Assembly (NCBI GenBank): GCA_016721825.1
Contig: JADKHI010000001.1
Span: forward strand, 806,001-870,000
Length of the DNA: 64,000 nt
Reading direction: 5' to 3'
From: Flavobacteriales bacterium
GTDB lineage: Bacteria > Bacteroidota > Bacteroidia > Flavobacteriales_F > PHOS-HE28
Shown: piece after piece, positions 35,347-44,657 of the stretch
How positions within the stretch are numbered: position 1 is the first letter of the stretch
Layout: each line of letters starts with the position of its first letter
Notes under the pieces: generated by a model
Databases searched by the model: none
The model's input: the letters and a program-made list of their open reading frames with translations, nothing else
Told to the model about the DNA's origin: nothing
Position numbers and translations under genes: made by a program

Positions 35347-36816
35347 TTAGTAGGCTCGAGCGAAGATGACACGTTGCTTACTGGGCGCACCGGTGACCAT
35401 GCAGGTGCCAGGCGTGGTGTCGCCGTTCAGTGGAATGCACCGGATCGTGGCCTTGGTCTCCTCCTTCACTTTGGCCTCGGTCTCGGCCGTGCCGTCCCAG
35501 TGGGCCATGATGAAGCCGCCTTCTTCGATGGCCACCTTGAACTCGTCGTAGCTGTCCACAGCGCGCATGTAGCGCTCGCGCAGGGCCAATGCCTTTTGGT
35601 AAAGGTTGTCCTGGATGGCCTGGAGCAGGTGCTCGATCTTGTCGGCGATGTCCTGCATCTGCATCACCTGCTTCTCCAAGGTGTCGCGACGGGCCACTTC
35701 CACCGTGCCGTTCTCCATATCACGCGGACCGATTGCGATGCGCACAGGGTAACCCTTGAACTCGTACTCCGCGAACTTCCAACCGGGTTTCCGCTTGTCA
35801 TCATCGTCGAACTTGACGGTGATGCCCTTCGCGCGCAACCCTTGGATCATGGGCTCCACATGAGCGCGAATGGCCGCCAGCTGCTCTTCGTTCTTGGCGA
35901 TCGGCACAATGGCCACCTGGATGGGGGCCAGCTTAGGCGGAATGATGAGGCCTTGGTCATCGCTGTGCGTCATGATCAAGGCACCCATCAGGCGGGTGCT
36001 GACGCCCCAGCTGCTGGCCCACACGTGCTCCTGCTTGTTCTCCTTGTTGGTGAAGACCACGTCGAAGGCTTTGGCGAAGTTCTGCCCCAGGAAGTGCGAG
36101 GTACCTGCCTGTAGGGCCTTGCCGTCCTGCATCATGGCTTCTATGCAATAGGTCTCTTCGGCCCCCGCGAAGCGCTCGCTGGCGGTCTTGATGCCCTTGA
36201 TCACCGGCATGGCCAGCCATTCCTCCGCAAACCGCGCGTAGACCTCGAGCATGCGTTCGGTCTCCTCGATCGCCTCTGCCTTGGTCGCGTGGGCGGTGTG
36301 CCCTTCCTGCCAGAGGAACTCGGAGGTGCGCAAGAACAGTCGGGTGCGCATCTCCCAGCGCACCACGTTGGCCCACTGGTTGATCAGCAGGGGCAGGTCG
36401 CGGTAGCTCTTTATCCAGCCCCGGTAGGTGTTCCAGATGATGGTCTCGCTGGTGGGTCGTACAATAAGCTCTTCCTCCAGCTTGGCGTCGGGGTCCACGA
36501 TCACGCCGTGCACGGGGTCGCTCTTCAACCGGTAGTGGGTCACCACGGCGCACTCCTTCGCGAAGCCTTCCACGTGGCTGGCCTCCTTGGCCAGGTAGCT
36601 CTTGGGGATGAACAGGGGGAAGTAGGCGTTCACGTGGCCAGTGGCCTTGAACATGGCATCAAGGGCGCCCTGCATTTTCTCCCAAATGGCATAGCCGTGC
36701 GGCTTGATCACCATGCAGCCGCGCACATCGCTATGCTCGGCCAGATCGGCCTTCAGTACCAGGTCATTGTACCATTGCGCGTAGTCGTCCGCGCGTTTCG
36801 TCAACTGATCGCTCAT
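35347..36816 (-). CDS. proS: Prolyl-tRNA synthetase (archaeal/eukaryotic type)
   Basis: A 489-residue class II aminoacyl-tRNA synthetase. Motif 1 lies near HGYAIWEKMQGALDAMF, motif 2 is VVRWEMRTRLFLRTSEFLWQEGH and motif 3 covers SWGVSTRLMGALIMTHSDDQG. An anticodon-binding domain (VAIVPIAKNEEQLAAIRA) and the C-terminal zinc-binding-like domain ending VIFARAY follow. The absence of the 180-residue editing insertion between motifs 2 and 3 marks the shorter type found in archaea, eukaryotes and Bacteroidota. The length is normal. Confidence 0.96.
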   Translation of the reverse strand: MSDQLTKRADDYAQWYNDLVLKADLAEHSDVRGCMVIKPHGYAIWEKMQGALDAMFKATGHVNAYFPLFIPKSYLAKEASHVEGFAKECAVVTHYRLKSDPVHGVIVDPDAKLEEELIVRPTSETIIWNTYRGWIKSYRDLPLLINQWANVVRWEMRTRLFLRTSEFLWQEGHTAHATKAEAIEETERMLEVYARFAEEWLAMPVIKGIKTASERFAGAEETYCIEAMMQDGKALQAGTSHFLGQNFAKAFDVVFTNKENKQEHVWASSWGVSTRLMGALIMTHSDDQGLIIPPKLAPIQVAIVPIAKNEEQLAAIRAHVEPMIQGLRAKGITVKFDDDDKRKPGWKFAEYEFKGYPVRIAIGPRDMENGTVEVARRDTLEKQVMQMQDIADKIEHLLQAIQDNLYQKALALRERYMRAVDSYDEFKVAIEEGGFIMAHWDGTAETEAKVKEETKATIRCIPLNGDTTPGTCMVTGAPSKQRVIFARAY

Positions 36817-36834
36817 ATGGGCCTTTCGTGGTAT

Positions 36835-36842
36835 TATTTTTG
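36835..36842 (+). promoter_or_regulatory. -7 element upstream of the Gly/Tyr-rich lipoprotein
   Basis: TATTTTTG matches TAnnTTTG in the only AT-rich patch of the gap between proS and the divergent lipoprotein gene, 74 bases before its ATG. No -33 TTTG is seen at normal spacing. Confidence 0.4.
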
Positions 36843-36916
36843 TTCTGAGGGGAAGAGCGCAAAGTAAGGAACGAAGTGCGCGTCCATTGCGTTATCCAAC
36901 CACACAGTCAAGCACC

Positions 36917-37903
36917 ATGAGAACAGGCGTCCCTCTCCTAGCGATCGCGCTCATTGCTTCAGCCTGCGGAAGCATGCAGTCCACGACCATGGTCCGCGAT
37001 GATGTGTACGATATCCCGGACCGCAATGCGGTGGCGATGGCCTCTGCGACGCCAGTGGAGGAGCCGCAGCAAGGGTTCGTGGAGGACTATTACGATCCGA
37101 ACGACTCTGGGAAGTACGATGTGGGCTACCCGAATGAGCGTAGCTACAACGACATCACCTATAACGACCCCCAATGGTACAACTACGGCCGCTTCACCTT
37201 CGGCATGGGCGTGAGCTCTTGGGGTCCGAGCTACGGCATGGGCTATGGATCGCCAGGCTATTACGGTGACAGCTTCGGTAACCCGTATTGGGGCAATAGC
37301 TACATGAGCGGTTACGGTGCTTGGGGCAGTCCCTATGGTTCGATGTACGGATCGAACATGGGCATGTACGGATCGAACTTCGGGTACGGATACGGCGGTG
37401 GATACGGATACGGCATGGGTGGTGGGTACTACAACCCCTATGGCGGATATTACAATCCCTACGGCGGTGGCTACTACAACCCCTATGGCGGCTGCTATTC
37501 CTGTTACGGCTGCGGTGCGTACGGATATGGGGGGGGTGGTTACTATGGCAGCGGCTATTCCGGCAGCGGTGTGGTGATCCAGCATCGTCCTTCGCTGAGC
37601 AGCAGTGGCGGTACCACAGGCGGCACGAACACGGTGATCGCTCCACCCCAATATCGACCCAACTCGCTCATGTCGCGTCCTAACTCATCCAACTCCACGC
37701 GCGGAGCCGCACGTCCCGCACAACAGCAACAGCGTAACTCAGGCGGGCAGAACCGCACCCCTAACACCACGCGCCAGACCCAAGGGTCACGCAGCGGCGG
37801 TGAGATGCAGCGCTCCGGTGCTGGCTCCACAGGTGGAAATGGCGGCTCCGGTGGTGGTGGTGGTGGCTCACGTCCTTCAACAGGAGGAGGTGGCCGCCGT
37901 TGA
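36917..37903 (+). CDS. Gly/Tyr-rich repeat lipoprotein
   Basis: A 328-residue lipoprotein. The signal MRTGVPLLAIALIASACG places the lipid-bearing cysteine near residue 17. After an acidic linker comes a central Gly/Tyr/Ser-rich block (about 85-225), in which YYNPYGG is repeated three times at 171-192 and followed by a Cys pair region (CYSCYGCGAYG). The last 100 residues are Ser/Gln/Asn/Gly-rich and end in a Gly run and RR. No enzymatic domain is visible. Low-complexity aromatic-glycine proteins can be sticky or structural, but that role is only inferred. It lies 12 bases upstream of the FadL-type porin gene. Confidence 0.75.
   Translation: MRTGVPLLAIALIASACGSMQSTTMVRDDVYDIPDRNAVAMASATPVEEPQQGFVEDYYDPNDSGKYDVGYPNERSYNDITYNDPQWYNYGRFTFGMGVSSWGPSYGMGYGSPGYYGDSFGNPYWGNSYMSGYGAWGSPYGSMYGSNMGMYGSNFGYGYGGGYGYGMGGGYYNPYGGYYNPYGGGYYNPYGGCYSCYGCGAYGYGGGGYYGSGYSGSGVVIQHRPSLSSSGGTTGGTNTVIAPPQYRPNSLMSRPNSSNSTRGAARPAQQQQRNSGGQNRTPNTTRQTQGSRSGGEMQRSGAGSTGGNGGSGGGGGGSRPSTGGGGRR
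37427..37492 (+). repeat. Tandem YYNPYGG-coding repeats
   Basis: Three copies of a 21-24 base unit encode YYNPYGG(G). The copies differ at synonymous positions (aac/aat, ccc/cct-type changes), so they are maintained at the protein level rather than being a recent DNA expansion. Confidence 0.8.
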
Positions 37904-37915
37904 TCCCGATCCCGC

Positions 37916-39406
37916 ATGAGCTATCGATCATTGCGCGGTGCATGGCTGTGCTGCACGTTGCTGTCAGGCCTTCTTGTTTTCGCACAGAACGAAGAGGACG
38001 CATTGCGGTATTCATGGCTTCTGCCGGGTGGTACGGCGCGAAGCTGGGGCCTCGGCAGTGCCATGGGCGCCGTTGGTGCCGACCCCGGTTCCGCTTCCTT
38101 GAACCCAGCAGGCTTCGCGCTCTACAACACCAGCGAGATCTCCCTGACCCCTGGCCTGGAGGTGAACAATTCCGATGCTCTCCATTACGGCACCTCGGCC
38201 ACCGGCACTAACACGCGAGGCATGGTGAACAACTTCGCCGCTGTGCTCTGCTACCCTGGTAAGGCGAACAGCACGTGGAAGAGCACGGTGTTCGGTATCA
38301 GCTACGACCGGGAGGCCACCTACCATTGGAACAGGCCCGCTGTTGGCGACCGGGTGAACAGCACCATCCTCCAGAATTTCGTCAACGAGGCCAACGGTAC
38401 CGACCCGGCCGACCTCTACGACTCGTACTCCTTCACCAGCGGCCTGGCCTGGGACGCTTACGCGATCGACCCCTTGGATACGGTGGCGAACACCTATGCC
38501 TCGCAGATCCCCTTCGGAAGCGACGTGCGCCAGTCGAACACCATCAATTCCGGAGGCCGGCTCCAGACCACCAGCCTGTTCCTTGCCACCAACTGGATGG
38601 ACCGGTTGTACATGGGCCTTTCCATTGGCATCGTGGGCGTGAGATACAACCGCAGCACCAACCACACTGAGACCACTTTGGACGAAAGCCTGGACCTGAA
38701 GGAGTTGAGCTACCAGGAAGAGCTCACTACCACGGGCGGCGGCGTGGATATCAAGGTGGGCATCCTTGGCCGAGTGACCGACCGCCTGCGCATGGGCGTC
38801 TCCTACCACAGTCCGAAATGGCTTCAGCTGGACGACACATACTACACCCGCATGACCACGACGTTCCGGACACCGGACAGCCAGGGGAACTTCAGCTACA
38901 CCGGCGAATCGCCGGACGGCATTTTCGCCTACCGGGTGAACACCCCTTGGAACGTGCTGGCAAGCGCAGCGTATGTCGCGGGGAAGAACGGCCTCGTGAG
39001 CGTGGACTACGGCATCACTGACTATCGACGTATGAAGCTGGGTGGCGACAATGCCATTCCCGACAGCTACGATTTCGCTTACGAGAACGGTGTGATCGAC
39101 CAGCGTTTCACGCGCTCTCAGAGCGTCCGCGTCGGCACGGAGTGGCGCTCCGGCAACTGGTACTTCCGTGGCGGGTGGGGCTGGTGGCAAGATCCGTATG
39201 CCGGAACGGACGCACGCCATGGCAGTGGGTATAAGCGCTACAGCGTGGGCACTGGCTACCGCACCGATCACCTCAGCTTGGACCTCGCGCTCACTTACGG
39301 CCAGCGGACCACCAGCTATTTCCAGTATGACCCTGCCTTGGTGAACGCCACTCAGGAGACGCTGAAGGACTATCGCAGCTTGGTGACCATCGCTTACCGT
39401 CCCTGA
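37916..39406 (+). CDS. Outer membrane transport protein, OmpP1/FadL family
   Basis: A 496-residue outer-membrane beta-barrel with a signal peptide ending near LLVFAQ. The family opening is present: DALRYSWLLPGGTARSWGLG, SAMGAVGADPGSASLNPAGFALY, followed by alternating amphipathic strands and loops, ending ETLKDYRSLVTIAYRP. FadL-type porins pass hydrophobic molecules through a lateral opening; the substrate here is unknown. It directly follows the Gly/Tyr-rich lipoprotein and ends 20 bases before a bidirectional terminator. Confidence 0.88.
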   Translation: MSYRSLRGAWLCCTLLSGLLVFAQNEEDALRYSWLLPGGTARSWGLGSAMGAVGADPGSASLNPAGFALYNTSEISLTPGLEVNNSDALHYGTSATGTNTRGMVNNFAAVLCYPGKANSTWKSTVFGISYDREATYHWNRPAVGDRVNSTILQNFVNEANGTDPADLYDSYSFTSGLAWDAYAIDPLDTVANTYASQIPFGSDVRQSNTINSGGRLQTTSLFLATNWMDRLYMGLSIGIVGVRYNRSTNHTETTLDESLDLKELSYQEELTTTGGGVDIKVGILGRVTDRLRMGVSYHSPKWLQLDDTYYTRMTTTFRTPDSQGNFSYTGESPDGIFAYRVNTPWNVLASAAYVAGKNGLVSVDYGITDYRRMKLGGDNAIPDSYDFAYENGVIDQRFTRSQSVRVGTEWRSGNWYFRGGWGWWQDPYAGTDARHGSGYKRYSVGTGYRTDHLSLDLALTYGQRTTSYFQYDPALVNATQETLKDYRSLVTIAYRP

Positions 39407-39426
39407 ACAGGCACCATGAGACATGA

Positions 39427-39453
39427 AAAAGCCCGGTCGATGACCGGGCTTTT
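39427..39453. terminator. Bidirectional terminator
   Basis: AAAAGCCCGGTC (39427-39438), a GAT loop and GACCGGGCTTTT (39442-39453), with T-rich tails in both directions, between two convergent genes. Confidence 0.88.
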
Positions 39454-39473
39454 CTTCTTTCGGATATCGGGGA

Positions 39474-40307
39474 TCACTTCTCGCCCGTCACGCGCTCCAC
39501 TACGTAGTCATCCACCAGGATGCGACCGCAATGTTCGCAGACGATGATCTTCTTGTGGCTGCTGATGTCGAGCTGACGCTGTGGCGGGATGGCGTTGAAA
39601 CAGCCACCGCATGAACCACGCTGCACGGGCACCACACCCAGGCCATTCCGGGCGTTGGAACGAACACGGTGGTAAGCGCTGAGCAGACGCTCTTCGATGT
39701 GCTTGGCTGCCGCATCGCTCTTCTTCTGAAGGTCCTTCTCTTCCTTCTCGGTCTCGGCGATGATGTCGTCGAGCTCCTTCTTCTTGTGCTCCAGATCCTT
39801 CTTACGCTCCTTGTAGAGGACCGTGCTCTCGTCCACCACCACTTTCTTGGTGTCGATGAGGGACTTGGTCTCTTTGATGCGCTTCTCGGCAAGCTGGATC
39901 TCCAGGTTCTGGAACTCCACCTCCTTGCTCAGGCTGTCGTACTCGCGGTTGTTGCGGACCTTGCCCTGCTGACCTTCGTACTTCTTGATGGTCGCCTTGG
40001 CGTCCTTGATGAAGTTGTTCTTGTCAGTGACATTGGTCTCCAGCTCGGCTAGCTCGTCCTGGATCTTCTTCAGGCGCGTTTCCAAGCCGGCCACCTCGTC
40101 CTCCAGGTCCTGGACCTCGAGTGGAAGTTCACCTCGCTGGGTCTTGATGCGATCGACCTGTGAGTCGAAATGCTGCAGGCGGAAGAGCTCAACAAGCTTC
40201 TCGGCGATGGTGATCTCGGCCTTGCTTGCCGCGTTGGTCGCCTTGGTGGAAGCGCCATTGCTGGCTTTCTCCTCCTTTGCCGGGGCCTTGGTCTCGGTCT
40301 TCGCCAT
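39474..40307 (-). CDS. Zinc-ribbon coiled-coil protein (DUF164/CdsZ type)
   Basis: A 277-residue protein. An Ala/Lys-rich leader (about 1-35) is followed by a long coiled coil (about 38-215, heptads around LEDEVAGLETRLKKIQDELA) and a C4 zinc ribbon, CGGC near residue 238 and CEHC near 262. This architecture matches the C4-type zinc-ribbon family, whose members have been linked to translation or RNA handling; the role here is inferred. ATG 40307 is chosen since upstream in-frame sequence overlaps the Nif3-like gene. It follows that gene by two bases. Confidence 0.85.
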   Translation of the reverse strand: MAKTETKAPAKEEKASNGASTKATNAASKAEITIAEKLVELFRLQHFDSQVDRIKTQRGELPLEVQDLEDEVAGLETRLKKIQDELAELETNVTDKNNFIKDAKATIKKYEGQQGKVRNNREYDSLSKEVEFQNLEIQLAEKRIKETKSLIDTKKVVVDESTVLYKERKKDLEHKKKELDDIIAETEKEEKDLQKKSDAAAKHIEERLLSAYHRVRSNARNGLGVVPVQRGSCGGCFNAIPPQRQLDISSHKKIIVCEHCGRILVDDYVVERVTGEK

Positions 40308-40309
40308 GG

Positions 40310-41404
40310 TCAGGAAACGTGGATGGGGTTGGTGACGGTATCCGTCAAACGGACGGCAAAAGTAGGGAAAATTCCGGCTAACCGCCGTTGGATCAGGTCC
40401 ATGGTGAAGCGCTCGCTCTCGAAATGCCCGATATCGGCGATCACCATGCGTCCTTCCGCTTGGAAGAACTCGTGGTACTTCACGTCGCCAGAGATATACG
40501 CATCCGCACCAGCAGCAAGGGCTTTCCCGATCAGAAAGGCCCCCGAGCCACCACACACCGCCACCCGCTTCACCGGTCGACCACGCAAGGCCGTATGCCG
40601 CACCATCGGCGCCCCGAACACACCCTTCACACGGGCCAGGAAGCTGGCTTCGTCCATGGCTTCGGGCAGTTCGCCGACCGCACCGGAGCCGATGCCTTGG
40701 TGGGCATTGGTCAGTGGCACCAGGTCATAGGCCACCTCTTCGTAGGGGTGCGTTGCTCGCATTGCGACCATTATGGCGCTTTCCAATGGGGCATGGTAGA
40801 TCACCTCGATCCGGGTCTCCGGTTCCGTGTGCCGCTTTCCCTTTTCCCCAATGAAGGCTTTCGTTCCCTCTCCTCCACGGAAGGTCCCCTGCCCTTCCAC
40901 GTTGAAACTGCACTCGTCGTACAGACCCACCTTGCCCGCCCCGGCATCGAACAAGGCTGAGCGGAGGGCATCGGCATGATCGTTCGGCACGAAGACCGAG
41001 AGCTTCCGCAATTGACCCGGCTTGGGATCCAGCACCCTAAGGCCGGAAAGCCCCAGGCGCGCCGCGATCTCGCCGTTCACACCCTCCAGCACATTGTCCA
41101 GGTTCGTATGGATGGCATAGATGGCCACGTTCGAGCGGATGGCCTTCAGCAGCGTCCGTTCCACATCGTTACGGCCTGTAAGGCTATTCAGACCCCGGAA
41201 GATCACCGGGTGGTGTGCAATGATCAGCCCACAGCCTTTGGCCACCGCCTCATCCACCACGGCCTCCGTACAATCCAGGCAGACCAGTGCCGAGCCCACC
41301 TCAAGAGCCGGATCACCGACCTGCAGGCCACTGTTGTCGTATTCCTCCTGCAACACGGGGGGGGCCCAGGCCTCCAGCGCGGCGATCACCTCTTTGATGT
41401 GCAT
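40310..41404 (-). CDS. Nif3-like dinuclear metal centre protein
   Basis: A 364-residue NIF3/YqfO family protein. The N-terminal part has EEYDNSGLQVGD and LIIAHHPVIFRGLNSLTG with metal-binding histidines; the C-terminal half has VAVCGGSGAFLIGKALAAGADAYISGDVKYHEFFQAEGR-type sequence and DIGHFESERF. Between them is the PII-like insertion (FVPNDHADALRSALFDAGAGKVG) of the longer YqfO type. Reported activities are GTP cyclohydrolase-like or uncertain. It is divergent from lpxK with only 12 bases between the start codons. Confidence 0.92.
   Translation of the reverse strand: MHIKEVIAALEAWAPPVLQEEYDNSGLQVGDPALEVGSALVCLDCTEAVVDEAVAKGCGLIIAHHPVIFRGLNSLTGRNDVERTLLKAIRSNVAIYAIHTNLDNVLEGVNGEIAARLGLSGLRVLDPKPGQLRKLSVFVPNDHADALRSALFDAGAGKVGLYDECSFNVEGQGTFRGGEGTKAFIGEKGKRHTEPETRIEVIYHAPLESAIMVAMRATHPYEEVAYDLVPLTNAHQGIGSGAVGELPEAMDEASFLARVKGVFGAPMVRHTALRGRPVKRVAVCGGSGAFLIGKALAAGADAYISGDVKYHEFFQAEGRMVIADIGHFESERFTMDLIQRRLAGIFPTFAVRLTDTVTNPIHVS
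40357..40364 (-). promoter_or_regulatory. Possible internal -7 element for the zinc-ribbon gene
   Basis: On the minus strand TACTTTTG, identical to the rpmH and tRNA-Glu -7 words, 49 bases before the zinc-ribbon ATG. It lies inside the 3' end of the Nif3-like gene and has no -33 partner at 19 bases, so chance cannot be excluded. Confidence 0.35.
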
Positions 41405-41416
41405 CTTGCGGCTTTA

Positions 41417-42499
41417 ATGGGAACGGCGGCAAATTACGGGTCCAAGCTGCGGCGCATCATCGGGTGGCCCTTCGCATTGCTGTATGGTGGTATCCTGCGG
41501 CTGCGGCATGCCCTTTACGATGCCGGCATCCTTTCATCCACCCGCCCCACCATGCCGACCATCGTGGTGGGAAATATCGCTTTAGGTGGCACCGGAAAAA
41601 CGCCACACGTTGAACTGGTGCTGCGCACGCTTGGCAACGGACCCTGGGCCACTTTGAGCAGAGGCTATGGCCGCAAAGGCACCGACTTCCTGGAAGTGAC
41701 GGGTAGTGAAAACGCGGAACGGGTCGGGGATGAACCCTTGCAGGTCAAAGCGCACTTCCCCCATGTCCATGTGTTCGTAGGAGCCGACCGGGTAAAGGCC
41801 TTGGCGCATATCACCCGCACAGCGCCCGAAGTGACGGCGGTGGTCCTGGACGACGCCCTTCAGCACAGGCCCTTGTGCGCTGGTTTGAACATTGTGCTCA
41901 CCACGTGGAGCAAGCCTTGGTGCGACGATGCGTTGCTGCCCGCCGGCGAACTGCGGGACCTGCCCTACCGTGCGCGACTGGCTGATGTGGTGGTCGTGAC
42001 CAAGAGCCCCCTGGCACCCGGACCGGATGTCGTGGAGGCTTGGCGAGAGCGACTCGGTCTGCGCGAGGAACAAACACTCTTCTTCAGTGGTCTGGTCTAC
42101 GATCGACCGATCGGGCTCTGCCCCTCATTGACTGAGGTTCCGACCGGTCCTGATGCAGGTGCGATCCTCTTCACCGGCATTGCAGACCCAGCGCCTTTGC
42201 TGGATCATACCCGGAAGCTCTGGGGCGAGGTGAAGCATGTCGCGTTCCCGGACCACCATGCGTTCACCCTGGCCGACCTCACCCACCTGGCGGGCGTTTT
42301 TGATACCTTCGCGCGCCAACGAAAAACGCTGGTGACCACTGAGAAAGACGCGGCCCGGCTGCGTTCCATGATCATGGGCAGCCCCTTGGAAAAGCTGCCT
42401 GTGGCCGTGATCGGTGTGCAAGCGGTCATCCTTACTGAACCCGAGCATTTCGCATCCATTCTTCGCACTCATGTTGGACCGCATCAAGCGCATCGCTGA
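41417..42499 (+). CDS. lpxK: Tetraacyldisaccharide 4'-kinase
   Basis: A 360-residue inner-membrane kinase that adds the 4'-phosphate to lipid A precursor. An N-terminal hydrophobic anchor (RRIIGWPFALLYGGI) precedes Walker A in IVVGNIALGGTGKTPHVELV; SRGYGRKG, GDEPLQVK and VVLDDALQHRP are family landmarks, as are FPDHHAFT and TTEKDAARL near the end. The last 29 bases overlap punA in another frame. It heads a rightward operon that ends with lpxH, another lipid A gene. Confidence 0.94.
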   Translation: MGTAANYGSKLRRIIGWPFALLYGGILRLRHALYDAGILSSTRPTMPTIVVGNIALGGTGKTPHVELVLRTLGNGPWATLSRGYGRKGTDFLEVTGSENAERVGDEPLQVKAHFPHVHVFVGADRVKALAHITRTAPEVTAVVLDDALQHRPLCAGLNIVLTTWSKPWCDDALLPAGELRDLPYRARLADVVVVTKSPLAPGPDVVEAWRERLGLREEQTLFFSGLVYDRPIGLCPSLTEVPTGPDAGAILFTGIADPAPLLDHTRKLWGEVKHVAFPDHHAFTLADLTHLAGVFDTFARQRKTLVTTEKDAARLRSMIMGSPLEKLPVAVIGVQAVILTEPEHFASILRTHVGPHQAHR

Positions 42500-43283
42500 A
42501 CACCTGAAGAACGCCACCGGTGGTTTCGTGCCTGAGACAGGCATCATCCTGGGCACCGGCCTCAGCGGACTTGGTAAGGAGATCGACGTGAAGTATGCCA
42601 TTGCGTACGGCGAGATCCCTGAATTCCCGGTTAGCACGGTGCAGGGACACCCCGGCAAGTTGCTGTTCGGCTACCTCGGCGGCAAGCCTGTGGTCGCCAT
42701 GCAAGGCCGCTTCCACTATTACGAGGGCTGGACCATGGGCGAAGTGGTGCTGCCCGTGCGGGTGATGAAGTACCTCGGCATCCAGCGGCTCTTCGTAAGC
42801 AACGCATGCGGTGGCGTGAACGCAGCCTTCGAAACCGGCGACCTGATGATCCTGAACGACCACATCTGTCTGTTCCCCAACCCGCTGATCGGCAAGAACA
42901 TCGATGAGCTCGGACCCCGCTTCCCGGACATGAGCGAGCCCTACGATCACAGCCTCATCGCCAAAGCGAAGGACATTGCCGCGCGGAACAGCATTCCGGT
43001 GCAGGTGGGCTGTTATGTAGGTCTTACCGGCCCTACGTTGGAGACCCCGGCCGAATACCGCTACATGCGCGTGATCGGTGGTGACGCCGTGGGCATGAGC
43101 ACGGTGCCTGAGGTGATCGCCGCTCGCCAGATGGGCCTTCCCTGCTTCGCCATGAGCGTGATCACCGACATGGGCGTGGAAGGGCGGATCGAGAAGACCA
43201 CCCACGAGATGGTTCAACGCGTAGCTGAGAAGGCCGAGCCCAGCCTTACGTTGATCATGCGCGAACTCGTCGCTTCCTGCTGA
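42471..43283 (+). CDS. punA: Purine-nucleoside phosphorylase
   Basis: A 270-residue trimeric-type PNP that splits inosine, guanosine and deoxy forms with phosphate. Landmarks are GIILGTGLSGLG (phosphate loop), QGRFHYYEGW, LFVSNACGGVNAAF, YVGLTGPTLETPAEYRYMR and GGDAVGMSTVPEVIAARQ with ITDMG near the end. It overlaps the lpxK end by 29 bases, and the next gene starts three bases after its stop. Confidence 0.95.
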   Translation: MLDRIKRIAEHLKNATGGFVPETGIILGTGLSGLGKEIDVKYAIAYGEIPEFPVSTVQGHPGKLLFGYLGGKPVVAMQGRFHYYEGWTMGEVVLPVRVMKYLGIQRLFVSNACGGVNAAFETGDLMILNDHICLFPNPLIGKNIDELGPRFPDMSEPYDHSLIAKAKDIAARNSIPVQVGCYVGLTGPTLETPAEYRYMRVIGGDAVGMSTVPEVIAARQMGLPCFAMSVITDMGVEGRIEKTTHEMVQRVAEKAEPSLTLIMRELVASC

Positions 43284-43286
43284 ACC

Positions 43287-44657
43287 ATGTTCCTGCGCTC
43301 GCTGCCCCTAGCCCTGCTCCTGCCCCTGACGACAGCGGCCCAGGACAGCTTGAACATCCGGCTTCTGTCCGTGTGGGATGACCCCAGCCTGCCCGGCTCG
43401 GCGCTTTACGACAACACCTACAACGGTTCTTGGGGATACCACCGGGACGGTCGGGAGTATGGCATCATCGGCAGCACCATGGGCACCCACATCATCGATG
43501 TGACCGACCCCTATCAACCTGAAGAGATCCACTTCATCGTTGGTGCGGTGCAAGGACCGAACATCGTGCACCGCGAATACAAGACCTACTTGGACCGCCT
43601 GTACGCTGTGACCGACGAAGGTCCCGGCACATTGCAGATCATCGACCTGAGCGGACTACCGGACAGCGTAGAGGTGGTCTACGATAGCAGCGACCTCTTC
43701 TTCCGGGCGCACACGCTCTGGATCGACACGCTGAACGCGCGCCTCTACACGCATGGCGGCAACACCAACTTCGCCATCTACTCCCTGGCCGACCCGGACC
43801 TCCCTACTGAACTACTGGTGCCGGAACTGGATGTGCCTTGGTGGTCGGGCTCCGTCGGTTATGTGCACGATGCCTATACGCGGAACAACATCACCTATAC
43901 GAACGATGTGGACGGCATGCACATCGTGGACTTCAGCAATGTGAACGCGCCGGTGCTGCTGGGCTCACTGACCAATTACCCGCAACCGGGCTACAACCAC
44001 AGCGGCTGGCTCAGCGACAACGGCTGGCTCTACGCCATGTGCGATGAAACGCACAACACCCGCGTGAAGCTTTTCGATTTGAGCGATCCGAATGACATCC
44101 AGTTCATCGACACCATCGGACCGGTCACCCGCATCAACAACATTTCGCACAACCCTTGCTTCCAGGGCGACCTGCTGCACCTGGCCTACTACTACGACGG
44201 GTACTGGTTGTACAACGTGAGCGACCCGGCCAACGCCCAACTGCTGGGCTACTACGACGGTTCGCTCATCGCCGATGGCTTCAGCTATAAGGGTGTCTGG
44301 GGCGTGTATCCCTACTTGCCAAGCGGCATCGTATTGGGCGGTGACATGCAGCGGGGCCTCATGATCTTCGACATCAGCCAGGCACTTGCCGTACGTGATG
44401 GGCTCGCGAAACCCGATGAAGCCTTGCACGTTTGGCCGAACCCGGCGACCGATGAGGTCCGCATCGCCATGGACCGCAGCACCAGCGAGCGCCTTGCCGT
44501 GGAAGTGATCGATGTGCAAGGAAGAAGCGTTCTCCGTGCAACGTTGAACGGAGACCAGCCCTTGGACATAAGCAAGCTGCCTGTGGGAACGTATGTGGTG
44601 AAGGCCACGACGAACGAACGGACGATGACCGCACGACTGATCAAGACCACACGATGA
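43287..44657 (+). CDS. Choice-of-anchor B family protein with T9SS sorting domain
   Basis: A 456-residue secreted protein. A signal peptide ends near TTAAQ. The body is a beta-propeller of LVIVD-like blades (GTHIIDVTDPYQPEEIHFI, GTLQIIDLSGLPDSVEVVY, GMHIVDFSNVNAPVLLGSL) typical of choice-of-anchor B proteins. The end is a type A sorting domain (VWPNPATDEVRIAMD to MTARLIKTTR), so it should reach the cell surface or medium through T9SS. The ligand is unknown. Its stop overlaps the gatB start by four bases. Confidence 0.88.
   Translation: MFLRSLPLALLLPLTTAAQDSLNIRLLSVWDDPSLPGSALYDNTYNGSWGYHRDGREYGIIGSTMGTHIIDVTDPYQPEEIHFIVGAVQGPNIVHREYKTYLDRLYAVTDEGPGTLQIIDLSGLPDSVEVVYDSSDLFFRAHTLWIDTLNARLYTHGGNTNFAIYSLADPDLPTELLVPELDVPWWSGSVGYVHDAYTRNNITYTNDVDGMHIVDFSNVNAPVLLGSLTNYPQPGYNHSGWLSDNGWLYAMCDETHNTRVKLFDLSDPNDIQFIDTIGPVTRINNISHNPCFQGDLLHLAYYYDGYWLYNVSDPANAQLLGYYDGSLIADGFSYKGVWGVYPYLPSGIVLGGDMQRGLMIFDISQALAVRDGLAKPDEALHVWPNPATDEVRIAMDRSTSERLAVEVIDVQGRSVLRATLNGDQPLDISKLPVGTYVVKATTNERTMTARLIKTTR

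Noticed and set aside
37427..37492. CRISPR-like or minisatellite array
   Set aside because: The repeats are in frame, code for YYNPYGG and vary at synonymous sites; there are no spacers and no cas genes.
38012..39424. Leftward open frame of about 470 codons opposite the FadL-type porin gene
   Set aside because: No recognisable domain and it would also run over the bidirectional terminator; the porin frame is clearly real.
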